From the NCBI GenBank assembly GCA_035293245.1, contig DATDOO010000163.1, positions 1 through 19,734 of the forward strand: 19,734 bases of DNA, given 5' to 3'. This DNA comes from DATDOO01 sp035293245. Lineage in GTDB: Bacteria > Pseudomonadota > Gammaproteobacteria > Methylococcales > Methylococcaceae. A program made the translations under genes and the position numbers. The first letter of the stretch is position 1. Every line of letters starts with the position of its first letter. This document shows, piece by piece, positions 5,355 through 13,609 of the stretch. The notes beneath the pieces were generated by a model. The model made no database searches, was not told where the DNA came from, and saw nothing but the letters and a program-made list of their open reading frames with translations.

Positions 5355-7961
5355 TTGTCCTTCTTCGACACGCTGCTCACCCATCCCAACCCCGTCGCCA
5401 CCCTGCGGCAGCGCCTGGGCGAGTTCGACGCCGAACTGATCCGCCTCTTCGAGCAGACCGGCCAGGCGGCGCCCCTGATCCGCACCCGCGCGGCCTTTTG
5501 CGACGAACTGCTAACGGCCTGCTGGAAGCATTTCCTTCCCGCTCACCACGCCCGCTTCACCCTGGCGGCGGTGGGCGGCTACGGCCGCGGCGAACTCCAC
5601 CCCGCCTCCGACATCGACATCCTCATCATCGCCCCGGAAGCACCGGACGATGCGGCCACCCATGGCCTGGCGGCCTTTTTCCAGTTCCTGTGGGACATCG
5701 GCCTGAAGCCCGGCCAAAGCGTGCGCAGCATCGCCGAGTGCGGCGAGGAGGCACGCCGCGACCAGACGGTGCTCACCAACCTGCTGGAAGCGCGCTGGCT
5801 GAGCGGCGACGACGCCCTGTTCAGCGCCATGCAGCGCGAAACCGCCCCGGACCGCCTGTGGCCGGGGCCGGAATTTCTCGCCGCCAAACTGAACGAACAG
5901 CGCACCCGCCACGCCCGCGCCCACCACACGGCGTTCAATCTGGAACCCAACGTCAAGGAAGGCCCCGGAGGCCTGCGCGACCTGCAAATGCTCGGCTGGG
6001 TGGCGCGGCGCCTGTATGGCGCGCTCCGCTTGCAGCAACTGGTGGCCCTGGGCATCCTGACCGACGACGAATACGCCGAACTGGAAAACGCCCGGGACTT
6101 CCTCTGGAACATGCGTTTTGCCTTGCACGCCCTGGTGAGCCGCGGCGAGGAACGGCTGCTGTTCGAGCACCAGCGCGAATTGGCCGCAAGCTTCGGCCAC
6201 GGCGAGGGCAACCCGGCGGTCGAATCGTTCATGCAGCAGTACTTCCGCATCGTCAAAGGCGTGGAGCGGCTGAACGAAATGCTGCTGCAATTGTTCAGCG
6301 AATCCATCCATCCGCCCCACGGCGAGCCGCGCGCCATCAATGCCCGCTTCGTCGAGATCGGCGGCTATCTGCAGGCCGCGCACGAGGCGGTGTTCCGCGA
6401 CCACCCGCCGGCCTTGCTGGAACTCTTTCTCCTTTTGCAGCGCGACGAGCGCCTACTGGGCGTCACCGCCACCACCATCCGCCTGATCCGCCAATCCCTG
6501 CCGCTGATCGACGAATCGGCGCGCCGGAATCCGGCCATGTACCGCCAATTCATGGAAATCCTCCGCCAGCCGGGCGGCATCACGCACCAGTTGCGACGCA
6601 TGAACCGCTACGGGGTGCTGGCGGCCTACCTGCCCGAATTCGAGCGGGTGGTGGGGCGCATGCAGTTCGACCTATTCCATGCCTACACGGTGGACGAGCA
6701 CACCCTGTTCGTGGTGCGCAACCTGCGCCGGATGTCCCTGGAGCAGCACCGGGACGAACTGCCGTTCTGCCACGACATTTTCCAGTTGATCGCCAAACCG
6801 GAATTGCTTTACGTCGCCGGCTTGCTGCACGACATCGCCAAGGGCAGCGGCGGCGACCACTCCCAGGTCGGGGAAAAGATCGCCGAGGAGTTCTGCCGCC
6901 GCCACGAAATCAGCGACGGCGACACCCATTTGGTCAAGTGGTTGGTGCGCCATCACCTGCTCATGTCCCTCACCGCCCAGCGCAAGGACATCTCCGCCCC
7001 CGAAGTGGCGCACGAATTCGCGGCCGTGGTGGGCAACGAGGAATACCTGCACCACCTGTACCTGCTCACGGTAGCGGACATTCGCGCCACCAACGCCAAC
7101 CTGTGGAACTCCTGGAAGGACGCCCTGCTGCGCGAACTGTACCGGGCCACCTTGCGCGCTTTCCGCCGCGGCGTGCACAACCTCCCCGCCGAAGCGGAGC
7201 GCGTCGCCGCCTGCCGCCACGACACCCTGGTACTGTTGCGCCGGCAGGGTGTCTCCGCCGAACAGGCCGGCCAGGTCTGGCGCCGCTTCGATGAGGACTA
7301 CTTCCTCCGCTATGCCGCGGTGGAAATCGCCTGGCACACTGCGGCCCTGGCCCGGCACGACCATGCCGCGCCGCTGGTGCTCCTGTGTCCGGAAGGGCTG
7401 CGCGGCTGCGCGGAAGTGCACGTGTTCATGTCCAACGCGGACTTCGTCTTCTCGCGCGCCACCGCCACCCTGGACCAACTGGGCCTTACCATCCTGCACG
7501 CCCGCATCATCACCACCCGCGACGGCCAGGCGCTGCACAGCTACCAGATACTGGAACGCAACGGCACCACCATCGGCGACCTGCACCGCCAAGTGGAAAT
7601 CGCCTGCCGGCTGCGCGCCAACCTGGCGGCGCCGCACGATGCCATCGCCCGCGTCAAACGCCGTGAACCGGCGCAAATCCGCCACTTCGCCGTCAAGACC
7701 GAAGTCCTGTTCCACGACGACCCCCAGGAGCGCCACACGCTCATGGAACTGCTGGCCACCGACCGCCCCGGCCTGCTGTCCAAGGTTGGCGAAGTCTTCC
7801 AGCACCAAGGGGTCCGCGTGCACCACGCGCAGATCAGCACCATCGGCAGCCGCGCCGAGGACCTGTTCCTGGTCACCGACCGGGAAAACAACCCGATCGG
7901 CGACGAATCGCGGCGCGAGACGCTGCGCGCCGCCATCGTGGAAGCCATCGGGACGCGTTGA
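5355..7961 (+). CDS. glnD: Bifunctional uridylyltransferase/uridylyl-removing enzyme (PII regulator)
   Basis: Senses glutamine and uridylylates or deuridylylates PII proteins (GlnB/GlnK), setting nitrogen metabolism. The 868-residue protein shows the nucleotidyltransferase domain with GGYGRGEL at 74-81 and metal ligands Asp86 and Asp88, a helical PII-UTase linker (LEPNVKEGPGGLRDLQ), an HD phosphohydrolase domain with LLHDIAKGSGGDHS (His492-Asp493), and two C-terminal ACT domains from about residue 685, the last beginning LMELLATDRPGLLSKVGEVF. All domains appear intact, so both activities are expected. The start codon is TTG at 5355; GAGG overlapping the map stop codon sits 4 nt upstream, and no better ATG or GTG exists near the family start. 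This implies low, map-coupled translation. Confidence 0.96.
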   Translation: MSFFDTLLTHPNPVATLRQRLGEFDAELIRLFEQTGQAAPLIRTRAAFCDELLTACWKHFLPAHHARFTLAAVGGYGRGELHPASDIDILIIAPEAPDDAATHGLAAFFQFLWDIGLKPGQSVRSIAECGEEARRDQTVLTNLLEARWLSGDDALFSAMQRETAPDRLWPGPEFLAAKLNEQRTRHARAHHTAFNLEPNVKEGPGGLRDLQMLGWVARRLYGALRLQQLVALGILTDDEYAELENARDFLWNMRFALHALVSRGEERLLFEHQRELAASFGHGEGNPAVESFMQQYFRIVKGVERLNEMLLQLFSESIHPPHGEPRAINARFVEIGGYLQAAHEAVFRDHPPALLELFLLLQRDERLLGVTATTIRLIRQSLPLIDESARRNPAMYRQFMEILRQPGGITHQLRRMNRYGVLAAYLPEFERVVGRMQFDLFHAYTVDEHTLFVVRNLRRMSLEQHRDELPFCHDIFQLIAKPELLYVAGLLHDIAKGSGGDHSQVGEKIAEEFCRRHEISDGDTHLVKWLVRHHLLMSLTAQRKDISAPEVAHEFAAVVGNEEYLHHLYLLTVADIRATNANLWNSWKDALLRELYRATLRAFRRGVHNLPAEAERVAACRHDTLVLLRRQGVSAEQAGQVWRRFDEDYFLRYAAVEIAWHTAALARHDHAAPLVLLCPEGLRGCAEVHVFMSNADFVFSRATATLDQLGLTILHARIITTRDGQALHSYQILERNGTTIGDLHRQVEIACRLRANLAAPHDAIARVKRREPAQIRHFAVKTEVLFHDDPQERHTLMELLATDRPGLLSKVGEVFQHQGVRVHHAQISTIGSRAEDLFLVTDRENNPIGDESRRETLRAAIVEAIGTR

Positions 7962-8005
7962 GGATTCTTTCCATGGAATGCGCCGCAGAGCGCAACTCGA
8001 TGTCG

Positions 8006-8115
8006 TCAGGCATTTGCTGCCATTAACGCCGCTTCAAATTCGCCGGGGAGAAAAGGGTCTTTACAGCGCCTGAAGTCCTTGGTGTTGCGCGTGATGATGC
8101 ATTCGCGCCATTCGC
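8006..8115 (-). pseudogene. C-terminal remnant of a PIN-domain (VapC-like) toxin gene
   Basis: On the minus strand the last 36 or so codons before a TGA stop read QGEWRECIITRNTKDF, then a variable stretch ending PGEFEAALMAANA. The IITRNTKDF...P...EF pattern is the usual end of PIN-domain ribonucleases. The upstream part of the frame shows no PIN domain body and none of its other acidic residues, so this looks like a truncated relic. Similarity stops near an 18-nt stretch (8130-8147) reading GGAGTCGGGGTCAGGTCT on the minus strand, of a kind often seen next to REP-associated transposases. No antitoxin gene is visible. Identification is from motif memory and only moderately sure. Confidence 0.5.
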
Positions 8116-8255
8116 CTTGCAATGATGCTAGACCTGACCCCGACTCCATGCGCGTCCTAACGTGGGCACATCTTACACGGGCTGCGAATGTTGGAATGCC
8201 AGACCCTTTTTTTCCCGAACGGAAGCTTATGGTTGGCATCCGACGGCTCCTCGCT

Positions 8256-9987
8256 TCATTCGACGACAAATCGCCATTGGCCGACTTCCACGTCACTCCA
8301 TGGCGCGTTCACTGCGCGGGCTGTTCTGCTGTCCAGTGCCTGTTGGACTTCCGCCGCGTCAGGCCAGCCACGCATGGGAGCATTGGCGTCCTTCCTCATG
8401 CCGAGAAAGCCGGAAACGCTCCAGTTCCCGTTGACCTTCGAAAATACTTTGCCGTTGCTGTGGGATGCGAGCATTACATACTCCGGAAGCGCGTCGTGAT
8501 TCAGGTCCAGCACAAGGACGTTGCACTTGTCTTCCCTCTCCGTCAAGCAGCCGTACTGGAAGCTTTTTTCTCGGTATTCGTCCTCCAAGGCTAGGATGAA
8601 TCCGTCTTCGAGGGTTTGGCTAGGAGGATAAACATTCAACCTGTGGGGAATCCTTTCGGCGGTGACAACCTGGCGCCCGGCCGATTCGTGGGCAAAGGCC
8701 AAGGCGCTTTTGGCTTGGGCGCGGATTTCGGCGTTGCGGCCCTCGCCTTCCAGTGCGGCGAGATTTTCCAGGGCGCCGTGGCCGGTCCGCCCCGCCTGTG
8801 CGCGCAGGTAATGGAAATCGAATCGACCGACGGCAACCGCGCCATCCATCAGGCGCTCGACCTGGCTGGCCGTGGCGATGCGCGCGGGGTCCAGCAGGGG
8901 CGTGGCCGAGGCCAAGAGCAAGGCCGCGGTGGCCAGAATTCCGGCAATGTTTACTTTGGCCGCGCCCGCCATCCACTCGGCTTCGCGGTTGACGACGACC
9001 AGGGCGTAACCCACTACGAAAAAACCGGTGGCGACCGTCACCAGCCCCGCCCACACGCGGTCCACGCTCCAGCCGTATTGCGCCACCCGCAGTTGGATCG
9101 CATAAGCGCACAAAGCCACGCAGCCAGGCCGTCAAAGGAGCTTTGACCAAGCCGTCCTGCCACGCGGCATTGAACAACGCCAGCATGGCTATTTGCAGGC
9201 ACAACATCAAAGCCGTGGCGTGGCCGGTATTCCACAGCGGGTTCAGGCCGGTAAAGGGCAGGACAGCCAGGAACACAACGGCGATAACCGCCATCAGCGG
9301 CAGCAGCCAGCCCAGCGCGCCCAAGATACCTCGGTACACCGCCCCTTTGATCTGGATCAGCGACAGACCCAGACCGAAAGCCATGGCCGTCGCCGGATAA
9401 ATGAAGTAGTGGGTGCCGATCAGTTTACCGAAGCCCTTAAGGCCCAACATGCCGAATAAACCGGACGCGAGCAGCAGAGCCAGCCAGAAACCGCCCGTGA
9501 AGGCGCCGGCAATGACCAAGCGCGCGGCGTTGTTGCAGAAGTCCGCAAACCAATCGGCGTACTCTGGCTCCCATCGGTTCTCGCGCAGCCATTGCTGGGC
9601 ACAAGGCAGCAAAAGCAACCCGCACAGACCCTGCGTGACCGCCAATGTGAAGACGTCAGCGGACCAATAGGTTCCGCTCCGACCAACAACAGCAACCTGC
9701 CAGCCGCGGTAAGCCGCAACCGCACCCAGGGTGATGGCGGTGCCGGCCAGGAGCCGCCAAAGCAGGGGCGTTGCGCGGAAAGGCGCCAGCAACTGGGCAC
9801 TGACAGGCAATGCCAGCGCCAGAGAATACAGCGGCCAAAGCCAAACGAATTCTGCATCCGGCCGCGCTAGGGAGCTCGCCAGTTTGTGGAGCAGCAGCAA
9901 TGCCAAACCTTGGACGAACGCCCAGCCCAGCATCCAGCTCCTCTCGATGGGAGGAGGATTGCACGATGTGCCCGTCTGAATCGCCAT
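8256..9987 (-). pseudogene. DUF4153-type multi-pass membrane protein, frame-disrupted
   Basis: The gene starts at ATG 9987 with a good AAGGAG eight bases upstream (MAIQTGTSCNPPPIERSWML) and codes for many hydrophobic helices (GLALLLLHKLASSL; LAGTAITLGAVAAYRG; LVIAGAFTGGFWLALLLAS; YPATAMAFGLGLSLIQIKGA; LPLMAVIAVVFLAVLPF). Near 9115-9130, after DGLVKAPLTAWL, the coding signal moves to another frame and continues as ALCAYAIQLRVAQYGWSVDR, two more helices and a soluble tail ending VGQWRFVVE at TGA 8256. The total length is 3n+1. The link between WL and YAIQLRVAQYG seems short for the family, so a small deletion is as likely as one extra base. Function is unknown; DUF4153 proteins are uncharacterised inner-membrane proteins. 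Could be a sequencing error rather than a true pseudogene. Confidence 0.7.
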
Positions 9988-10568
9988 ATCGATTTCTCCT
10001 TGGTGCGGTGATAGCCGGATGCACTGTCCCACAACACCGTGAGGAAAGGATGTGGGCAGGGTGAAGTTCCCGTGAAGGACGCGTACGTAATTAAGCGGAA
10101 ATATTTCTTGCCCAGAGACCAATACTTCCCGCTCATCCACTCCAGATCACAAATACCTGCTTTTTCGAACCGCATCGCACCTAACAAAGCTGCAGAAAAA
10201 CCCGCATTTGCTCGCCCACCCGTGCCCGCGCCCAACTTTTTTCGACGCGCCGTCTGGCAGGTGAATAGCTCGCGCAGGTACGATTGGCGACGCGTAATCG
10301 TAGGCATGAGAAAACCAACGAGCCGACACTACGTTTACGGCAAATCCACCTGGCGATATTGCGAAACACAAACTCCGATTTGCTGTGCTAATTGGAGCCA
10401 CGCGGGCTTCCTGGAGAGGGAACGCGCTCGCCCATTCGCTGCATCATCTGCGCCGACCCGCATCCTCGCCATGACCGGCGCCGCCGGCCGCCGTTTGGCC
10501 GCCCACGGCGAAGCGCCTATACTTTGCGCCTTTTCCATTCCCGCCCTCCAACCGCGACTGACGCCGGC
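9988..10568. other. 581-bp stretch without a convincing gene
   Basis: Between the DUF4153 start (minus) and dapC (plus). Base composition is more AT-rich than its neighbours around 10090-10400, with several A and T runs. Frames open on both strands (for example a minus-strand frame beginning MPTITRRQSYLRELFTCQTA at 10307) match no family I know and run into the DUF4153 gene out of frame. The only supported element is the dapC promoter at 10495-10523. It may be decayed accessory DNA. Confidence 0.5.
10495..10523 (+). promoter_or_regulatory. Sigma70 promoter for dapC-dapD
   Basis: TTGGCC at 10495-10500, a 17-nt spacer, and TATACT at 10518-10523. Predicted transcription start near 10530 gives a leader of about 39 nt before the dapC ATG. 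Spacing is optimal and the -10 has one mismatch, in otherwise GC-rich DNA. Confidence 0.7.
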
Positions 10569-11765
10569 ATGAACCCGGACCTTCACAAACTCCAGCCCTA
10601 CCCCTTCGAAAAGCTGGCCCGCCTGAAGCAGGGCGCGACGCCGCCGGAAGCGCTGGCGCACGTGAACCTGTCCATCGGCGAGCCGCAGCACCCGACCCCG
10701 CATTTCATCGGCGAGGCGCTCATCGCCCATCTGCACGGCTTGAGCAAATACCCGACCACCAAAGGCATTCCCGAACTCCGCCAGAGCATCGCCCGCTGGC
10801 TGGAAAACCGCTTTGCGCTCCCGGAAGGCGGCATTGACCCCGAGCGCGGGGTTCTGCCGGTCAACGGCACCCGCGAGGCGCTGTTTGCCTTCGCCCAGTG
10901 CGTGGTCGACCGCGCCATGCGGCCACTGGTCGTGATGCCCAATCCCTTCTACCAGATTTACGAAGGCGCGGCTTTGCTGGCCGGGGCGGAGCCGTATTTC
11001 CTCAACGCCACGCGGGAAACCGGCTATCTGCCGGATTTCGACGCCGTGCCGGACAGCGTGTGGCAGCGCTGCCAGCTGCTGTATGTCTGCTCGCCGGCCA
11101 ATCCTTCCGGCAGCGTGCTGGATCTGGCCGGTTTCCGGCGGCTGATCGAACTGGCGGAAAAACACGACTTCGTCATCGCCTCCGACGAGTGCTACTCGGA
11201 ACTGTACGCCGACGAAGCCGCTCCGCCGTCCGGCCTGCTGCAGGCGGCCCGGATGATGGGCAACACGGACTTCCGCCGCTGTGTCGCCTTCCACAGCCTG
11301 TCCAAACGCTCCAACGCGCCGGGATTGCGCTCCGGCTTCGTGGCGGGCGATGCGGCCGTCCTGGAAAAATTCCTCCTCTACCGCACCTACCACGGCTGCG
11401 CCATGTCCCTGGCCGTGCAGCACGCCAGCCTGGCGGCCTGGCAGGACGAGCATCACGTGCTGGCCAACCGCGCCGCCTACCGCGAAAAATTTGCCGCCGT
11501 GCACGCCATCCTCGGCGATGTTCTGGACCTGAGCATCCCGCCGGCCGGCTTCTATTTCTGGATCGAGACGCCCATCGACGATACGGAATTCGCCCGCCGC
11601 TTGTACGCGGCGCACAACGTCACCGTCCTGCCCGGCAGCTTCCTGTCCCGCGAAGCCCACGGCCTGAATCCCGGCCAAAACCACATCCGCCTGGCCCTGG
11701 TCGCCGAACTGGACGAGTGCGTAGAGGCGGCGGAGCGCATCAAGTCTTTCATTCAATCCCTGTAG
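10569..11765 (+). CDS. dapC: Succinyldiaminopimelate aminotransferase
   Basis: PLP enzyme converting N-succinyl-2-amino-6-ketopimelate with glutamate to N-succinyl-LL-diaminopimelate in the lysine and diaminopimelate pathway. The 398-residue protein is a fold-type I class I/II aminotransferase: VNLSIGEPQHPTP near the N-terminus, NGTREALFAFAQ (PLP phosphate region), CSPANPSGSVLD and SDECYSELYAD (Asn and Asp-Tyr around the cofactor), Schiff-base Lys246 in HSLSKRSNAPGLRSGF, and the C-terminal HIRLALV with the carboxylate-binding Arg. The start is chosen because MNPDLHKLQPYPFEKL is the family's usual N-terminus; upstream codons in the same frame cross the promoter. dapD follows 8 nt later, which supports dapC over general aminotransferases. 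Confidence 0.93.
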   Translation: MNPDLHKLQPYPFEKLARLKQGATPPEALAHVNLSIGEPQHPTPHFIGEALIAHLHGLSKYPTTKGIPELRQSIARWLENRFALPEGGIDPERGVLPVNGTREALFAFAQCVVDRAMRPLVVMPNPFYQIYEGAALLAGAEPYFLNATRETGYLPDFDAVPDSVWQRCQLLYVCSPANPSGSVLDLAGFRRLIELAEKHDFVIASDECYSELYADEAAPPSGLLQAARMMGNTDFRRCVAFHSLSKRSNAPGLRSGFVAGDAAVLEKFLLYRTYHGCAMSLAVQHASLAAWQDEHHVLANRAAYREKFAAVHAILGDVLDLSIPPAGFYFWIETPIDDTEFARRLYAAHNVTVLPGSFLSREAHGLNPGQNHIRLALVAELDECVEAAERIKSFIQSL

Positions 11766-11773
11766 GAAAACCC

Positions 11774-12589
11774 ATGTCCCTGGAAAAAGTCATCGACCAA
11801 GCCTTTGAAAACCGTGCCGACTTCTCGCCGTCCTCCGCCCCCACCGAAGTGCGCGAGGCGGTGGAGGAAGCCTTGAAGTTGCTCGACTCGGGCCAGCGGC
11901 GCGTGGCGGAAAAGGTCGACGGCCGGTGGGTGGTCCACCAGTGGCTGAAGAAGGCCGTGTTGCTGTCCTTCCGCCTCAACGACAACCGCGTCATGGACGC
12001 CGGCCCCACCAAGTATTACGACAAGGTGGAAACCAAGTTCGGCAGCTTCTCGCCGGAGGATTTCCGCGCCGCCGGCGTGCGCGTCGTGCCCGGCGCCATG
12101 GCGCGGCGCGGCGCCTTCATCGCCCCCAACACCATCCTGATGCCGTCCTACGTCAACATCGGCGCTTACGTGGATTCGGGCACCATGGTGGACACCTGGG
12201 CCACGGTGGGTTCCTGCGCGCAGATCGGCAAGAACGTGCATCTCTCCGGGGGCGTCGGCATCGGCGGGGTTTTGGAGCCGGTGCAGGCCGGCCCGACCAT
12301 CATCGAGGACAACTGCTTCATCGGCGCCCGTTCGGAAGTGGTGGAGGGCGTCATTGTGGAGGAAGGCTCCGTGATTTCCATGGGCGTGTACATCGGCCAG
12401 TCCACCAAAATTTACAACCGCATGACCGGCGAAATCAGCTACGGCCGCATTCCCGCCGGCTCGGTGGTGGTTTCCGGCAACCTGCCCTCCAGCGACGGCA
12501 AATACAGCCTGTACTGCGCGGTCATCATCAAGCAGGTGGACGAAAGGACCCGCGGCAAGGTCGGCATCAACGAACTGTTGAGGGATTGA
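11774..12589 (+). CDS. dapD: 2,3,4,5-tetrahydropyridine-2,6-dicarboxylate N-succinyltransferase
   Basis: Transfers succinyl from succinyl-CoA to tetrahydrodipicolinate, the step before DapC. The 271-residue protein has an N-terminal helical domain, then a left-handed beta-helix of hexapeptide repeats from roughly residue 100 to 210 (APNTILMPSYVNIGAYV, VGSCAQIGKNVHLSGGVGIG, CFIGARSEVVEGVIVEEG), and a C-terminal domain with IPAGSVVVSGNLPS. E. coli DapD is 274 residues. The AGGA of the SD overlaps the dapC stop codon and lies 6 nt before the ATG, so the two genes are translationally coupled and supply the first succinylase-branch steps together. Confidence 0.97.
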   Translation: MSLEKVIDQAFENRADFSPSSAPTEVREAVEEALKLLDSGQRRVAEKVDGRWVVHQWLKKAVLLSFRLNDNRVMDAGPTKYYDKVETKFGSFSPEDFRAAGVRVVPGAMARRGAFIAPNTILMPSYVNIGAYVDSGTMVDTWATVGSCAQIGKNVHLSGGVGIGGVLEPVQAGPTIIEDNCFIGARSEVVEGVIVEEGSVISMGVYIGQSTKIYNRMTGEISYGRIPAGSVVVSGNLPSSDGKYSLYCAVIIKQVDERTRGKVGINELLRD

Positions 12590-12605
12590 GCGGCGCGGTT
12601 ACAAT
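12578..12605 (+). promoter_or_regulatory. Candidate sigma70 promoter for the small secreted protein
   Basis: TTGAGG at 12578-12583, overlapping the dapD stop region, a 16-nt spacer, and TACAAT at 12600-12605. Predicted start is near 12612, 27 nt before the ATG at 12639. It would let this gene be expressed apart from dapCD. Confidence 0.5.
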
Positions 12606-12638
12606 GGTTTCCATCCCAACCCAGCAAAGGAAACTCTC

Positions 12639-13043
12639 ATGAAAAGAATCCCGATCCTTGCACTGGCCCTGCTGTTTTCCGGCGGCGTCCTGGCCGGCAC
12701 CGACCATTACCTGCGCCGCGACGGCGGCCACGTGCAGCACCTCAAGATCACCACGCGCGGCGGCGAAACCCATGTCGGCATGGACGTGGATTTCGAACCG
12801 GGCGCCGGCGACAAAAGAGGCGCCCACGCGTGTTCGGTGGACATGGACGGCGAGGCCAAGGAAACCGCGCCCAACGAATTGGTGTTAAAAAGGCAACTGG
12901 AAAACCAGGCCAGACACTGCGTGCTGAAAATCCACCTGAGCGGCGACGAGGCGAAGGTGGAACAATCCGAGGAATGCGTTTACTACACCGGCCACTTCTG
13001 TTCCTTCGACACCGCAGGCCAGGCGCTGAAAAAGGCCCGGTAA
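12639..13043 (+). CDS. Small secreted protein with four cysteines, unknown function
   Basis: A 134-residue protein with a clear Sec signal peptide: positive start MKR, a hydrophobic core ILALALLFSGGV and cleavage likely after VLA at residue 19. The mature part of about 115 residues has four cysteines (65, 94, 113, 121), enough for two disulfides in the periplasm, and ends with a basic KKAR. The segment ECVYYTGHFCSFDTAG resembles the C-terminal aromatic-Gly-Cys-Phe pattern in some small periplasmic proteins, but I cannot assign a family. AAGGAA is well placed before the ATG. It has its own candidate promoter 3' of dapD and lies 79 nt before the Hsp20 gene. It looks real by codon use and SD. 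It could be an inhibitor-type or binding protein, which is only a guess. Confidence 0.8.
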   Translation: MKRIPILALALLFSGGVLAGTDHYLRRDGGHVQHLKITTRGGETHVGMDVDFEPGAGDKRGAHACSVDMDGEAKETAPNELVLKRQLENQARHCVLKIHLSGDEAKVEQSEECVYYTGHFCSFDTAGQALKKAR

Positions 13044-13055
13044 TAAACGTTCGCT

Positions 13056-13084
13056 CTTGAAAGCGCGACGTCGGCACCCTATTT
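13056..13084 (+). promoter_or_regulatory. Sigma32 (heat-shock) promoter for the Hsp20 gene
   Basis: CTTGAAA at 13056-13062, a 14-nt spacer, then CCCTATTT at 13077-13084, one base away from the RpoH consensus CTTGAAA-N13/14-CCCCATNT. Predicted start near 13091 gives a leader of about 32 nt. Its location directly before an Hsp20 gene makes chance unlikely. Confidence 0.82.
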
Positions 13085-13122
13085 TTAAAGTGTAATCACC
13101 CCACTTCACTCAGGAGCTCGCC

Positions 13123-13551
13123 ATGACTACCCGCTACGAACCCTGGAGCCTGCTCAATCAATTGCAGCGCGACCTCATGGAGGGCAGCCGCGCCGCACCT
13201 GCGGAGGGCAGCGTCGCCACAGCCGAATGGACGCCCGCGGTGGACATCAAGGAGCGGGCCGACGGCTACGTCCTGTTCGCCGACGTGCCGGGCGTCCGCC
13301 CCGAGGACATCGACGTGACCATGGAAAACGGCATCCTCACCCTGCGCGGCTCGCGCAACACCGAGGCCGGCGCGGCACGGGAAGGCTACAAGCGCATCGA
13401 GCGCGTGCATGGCGCGTTCTACCGGCGCTTCTCCCTGCCCGACACCGCCGATGCCGAGGGCATTTCCGCCCGCTACCAGAACGGCGTGCTGGAAATCGTC
13501 ATCCCCAAGCGCACCGCCATCCAGCCGAAAAAGATCGTCATTTCGTCCTGA
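13123..13551 (+). CDS. Small heat-shock protein, Hsp20/alpha-crystallin family
   Basis: ATP-independent holdase that keeps unfolding proteins soluble. The 142-residue protein has a short N-terminal arm (MTTRYEPWSLLNQLQRDLME), an alpha-crystallin domain from about residue 36 to 130 (WTPAVDIKERADGYVLFADV, PEDIDVTMENGILTLRGSR, FYRRFSLPDTADAEGISARY, NGVLEIVIPK) and a short C-terminal tail ending KKIVISS. It belongs to the IbpA/HspA-like class common in proteobacteria. AGGAG precedes the ATG by 8 nt. A sigma32 promoter lies directly upstream and an intrinsic terminator 26 nt after the stop, so this is a self-contained heat-inducible monocistron. Confidence 0.95.
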   Translation: MTTRYEPWSLLNQLQRDLMEGSRAAPAEGSVATAEWTPAVDIKERADGYVLFADVPGVRPEDIDVTMENGILTLRGSRNTEAGAAREGYKRIERVHGAFYRRFSLPDTADAEGISARYQNGVLEIVIPKRTAIQPKKIVISS

Positions 13552-13576
13552 ACCCAGGGCGTTTGCCGTTCACGGA

Positions 13577-13605
13577 AGAAGGGGGCATTCGCCCCCTTCT
13601 TTTTT
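13577..13605 (+). terminator. Intrinsic terminator after the Hsp20 gene
   Basis: A 10-bp perfect stem (AGAAGGGGGC / GCCCCCTTCT) with an ATTC tetraloop, followed by five more T. It ends 4 nt before the hemW start codon. The opposite strand has only a short A/T counterpart, so the main direction is plus. Confidence 0.9.
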
Positions 13606-13609
13606 CGCC

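Noticed and set aside
4374..5384. N-terminal extension of rpsB by about 337 codons
   Set aside because: The frame is open by chance through the rpsB leader and antisense to map; S2 proteins start at MANVTM-like sequences.
5081..7294. Plus-strand open frame of over 700 codons inside map-glnD
   Set aside because: Arg/Pro/Ala-rich frame-shifted reading of glnD with no family motifs; glnD has all its domains in the other frame.
8620..9119. Continuation of the first DUF4153 frame to 8620
   Set aside because: After about 9120 the translation becomes Arg/Gly/Pro-rich low-complexity sequence; the membrane-protein signal continues in the other frame to 8256.
10177..10260. Possible integron attC-like site suggested by CACCTAACAAAG
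   Set aside because: No matching inverse core or paired arms within the expected distance, and no cassette structure.
10039..10572. Plus-strand open frame of 177 codons before dapC
   Set aside because: No SD, no recognisable domain, overlaps the dapC promoter and start; not supported as a gene.
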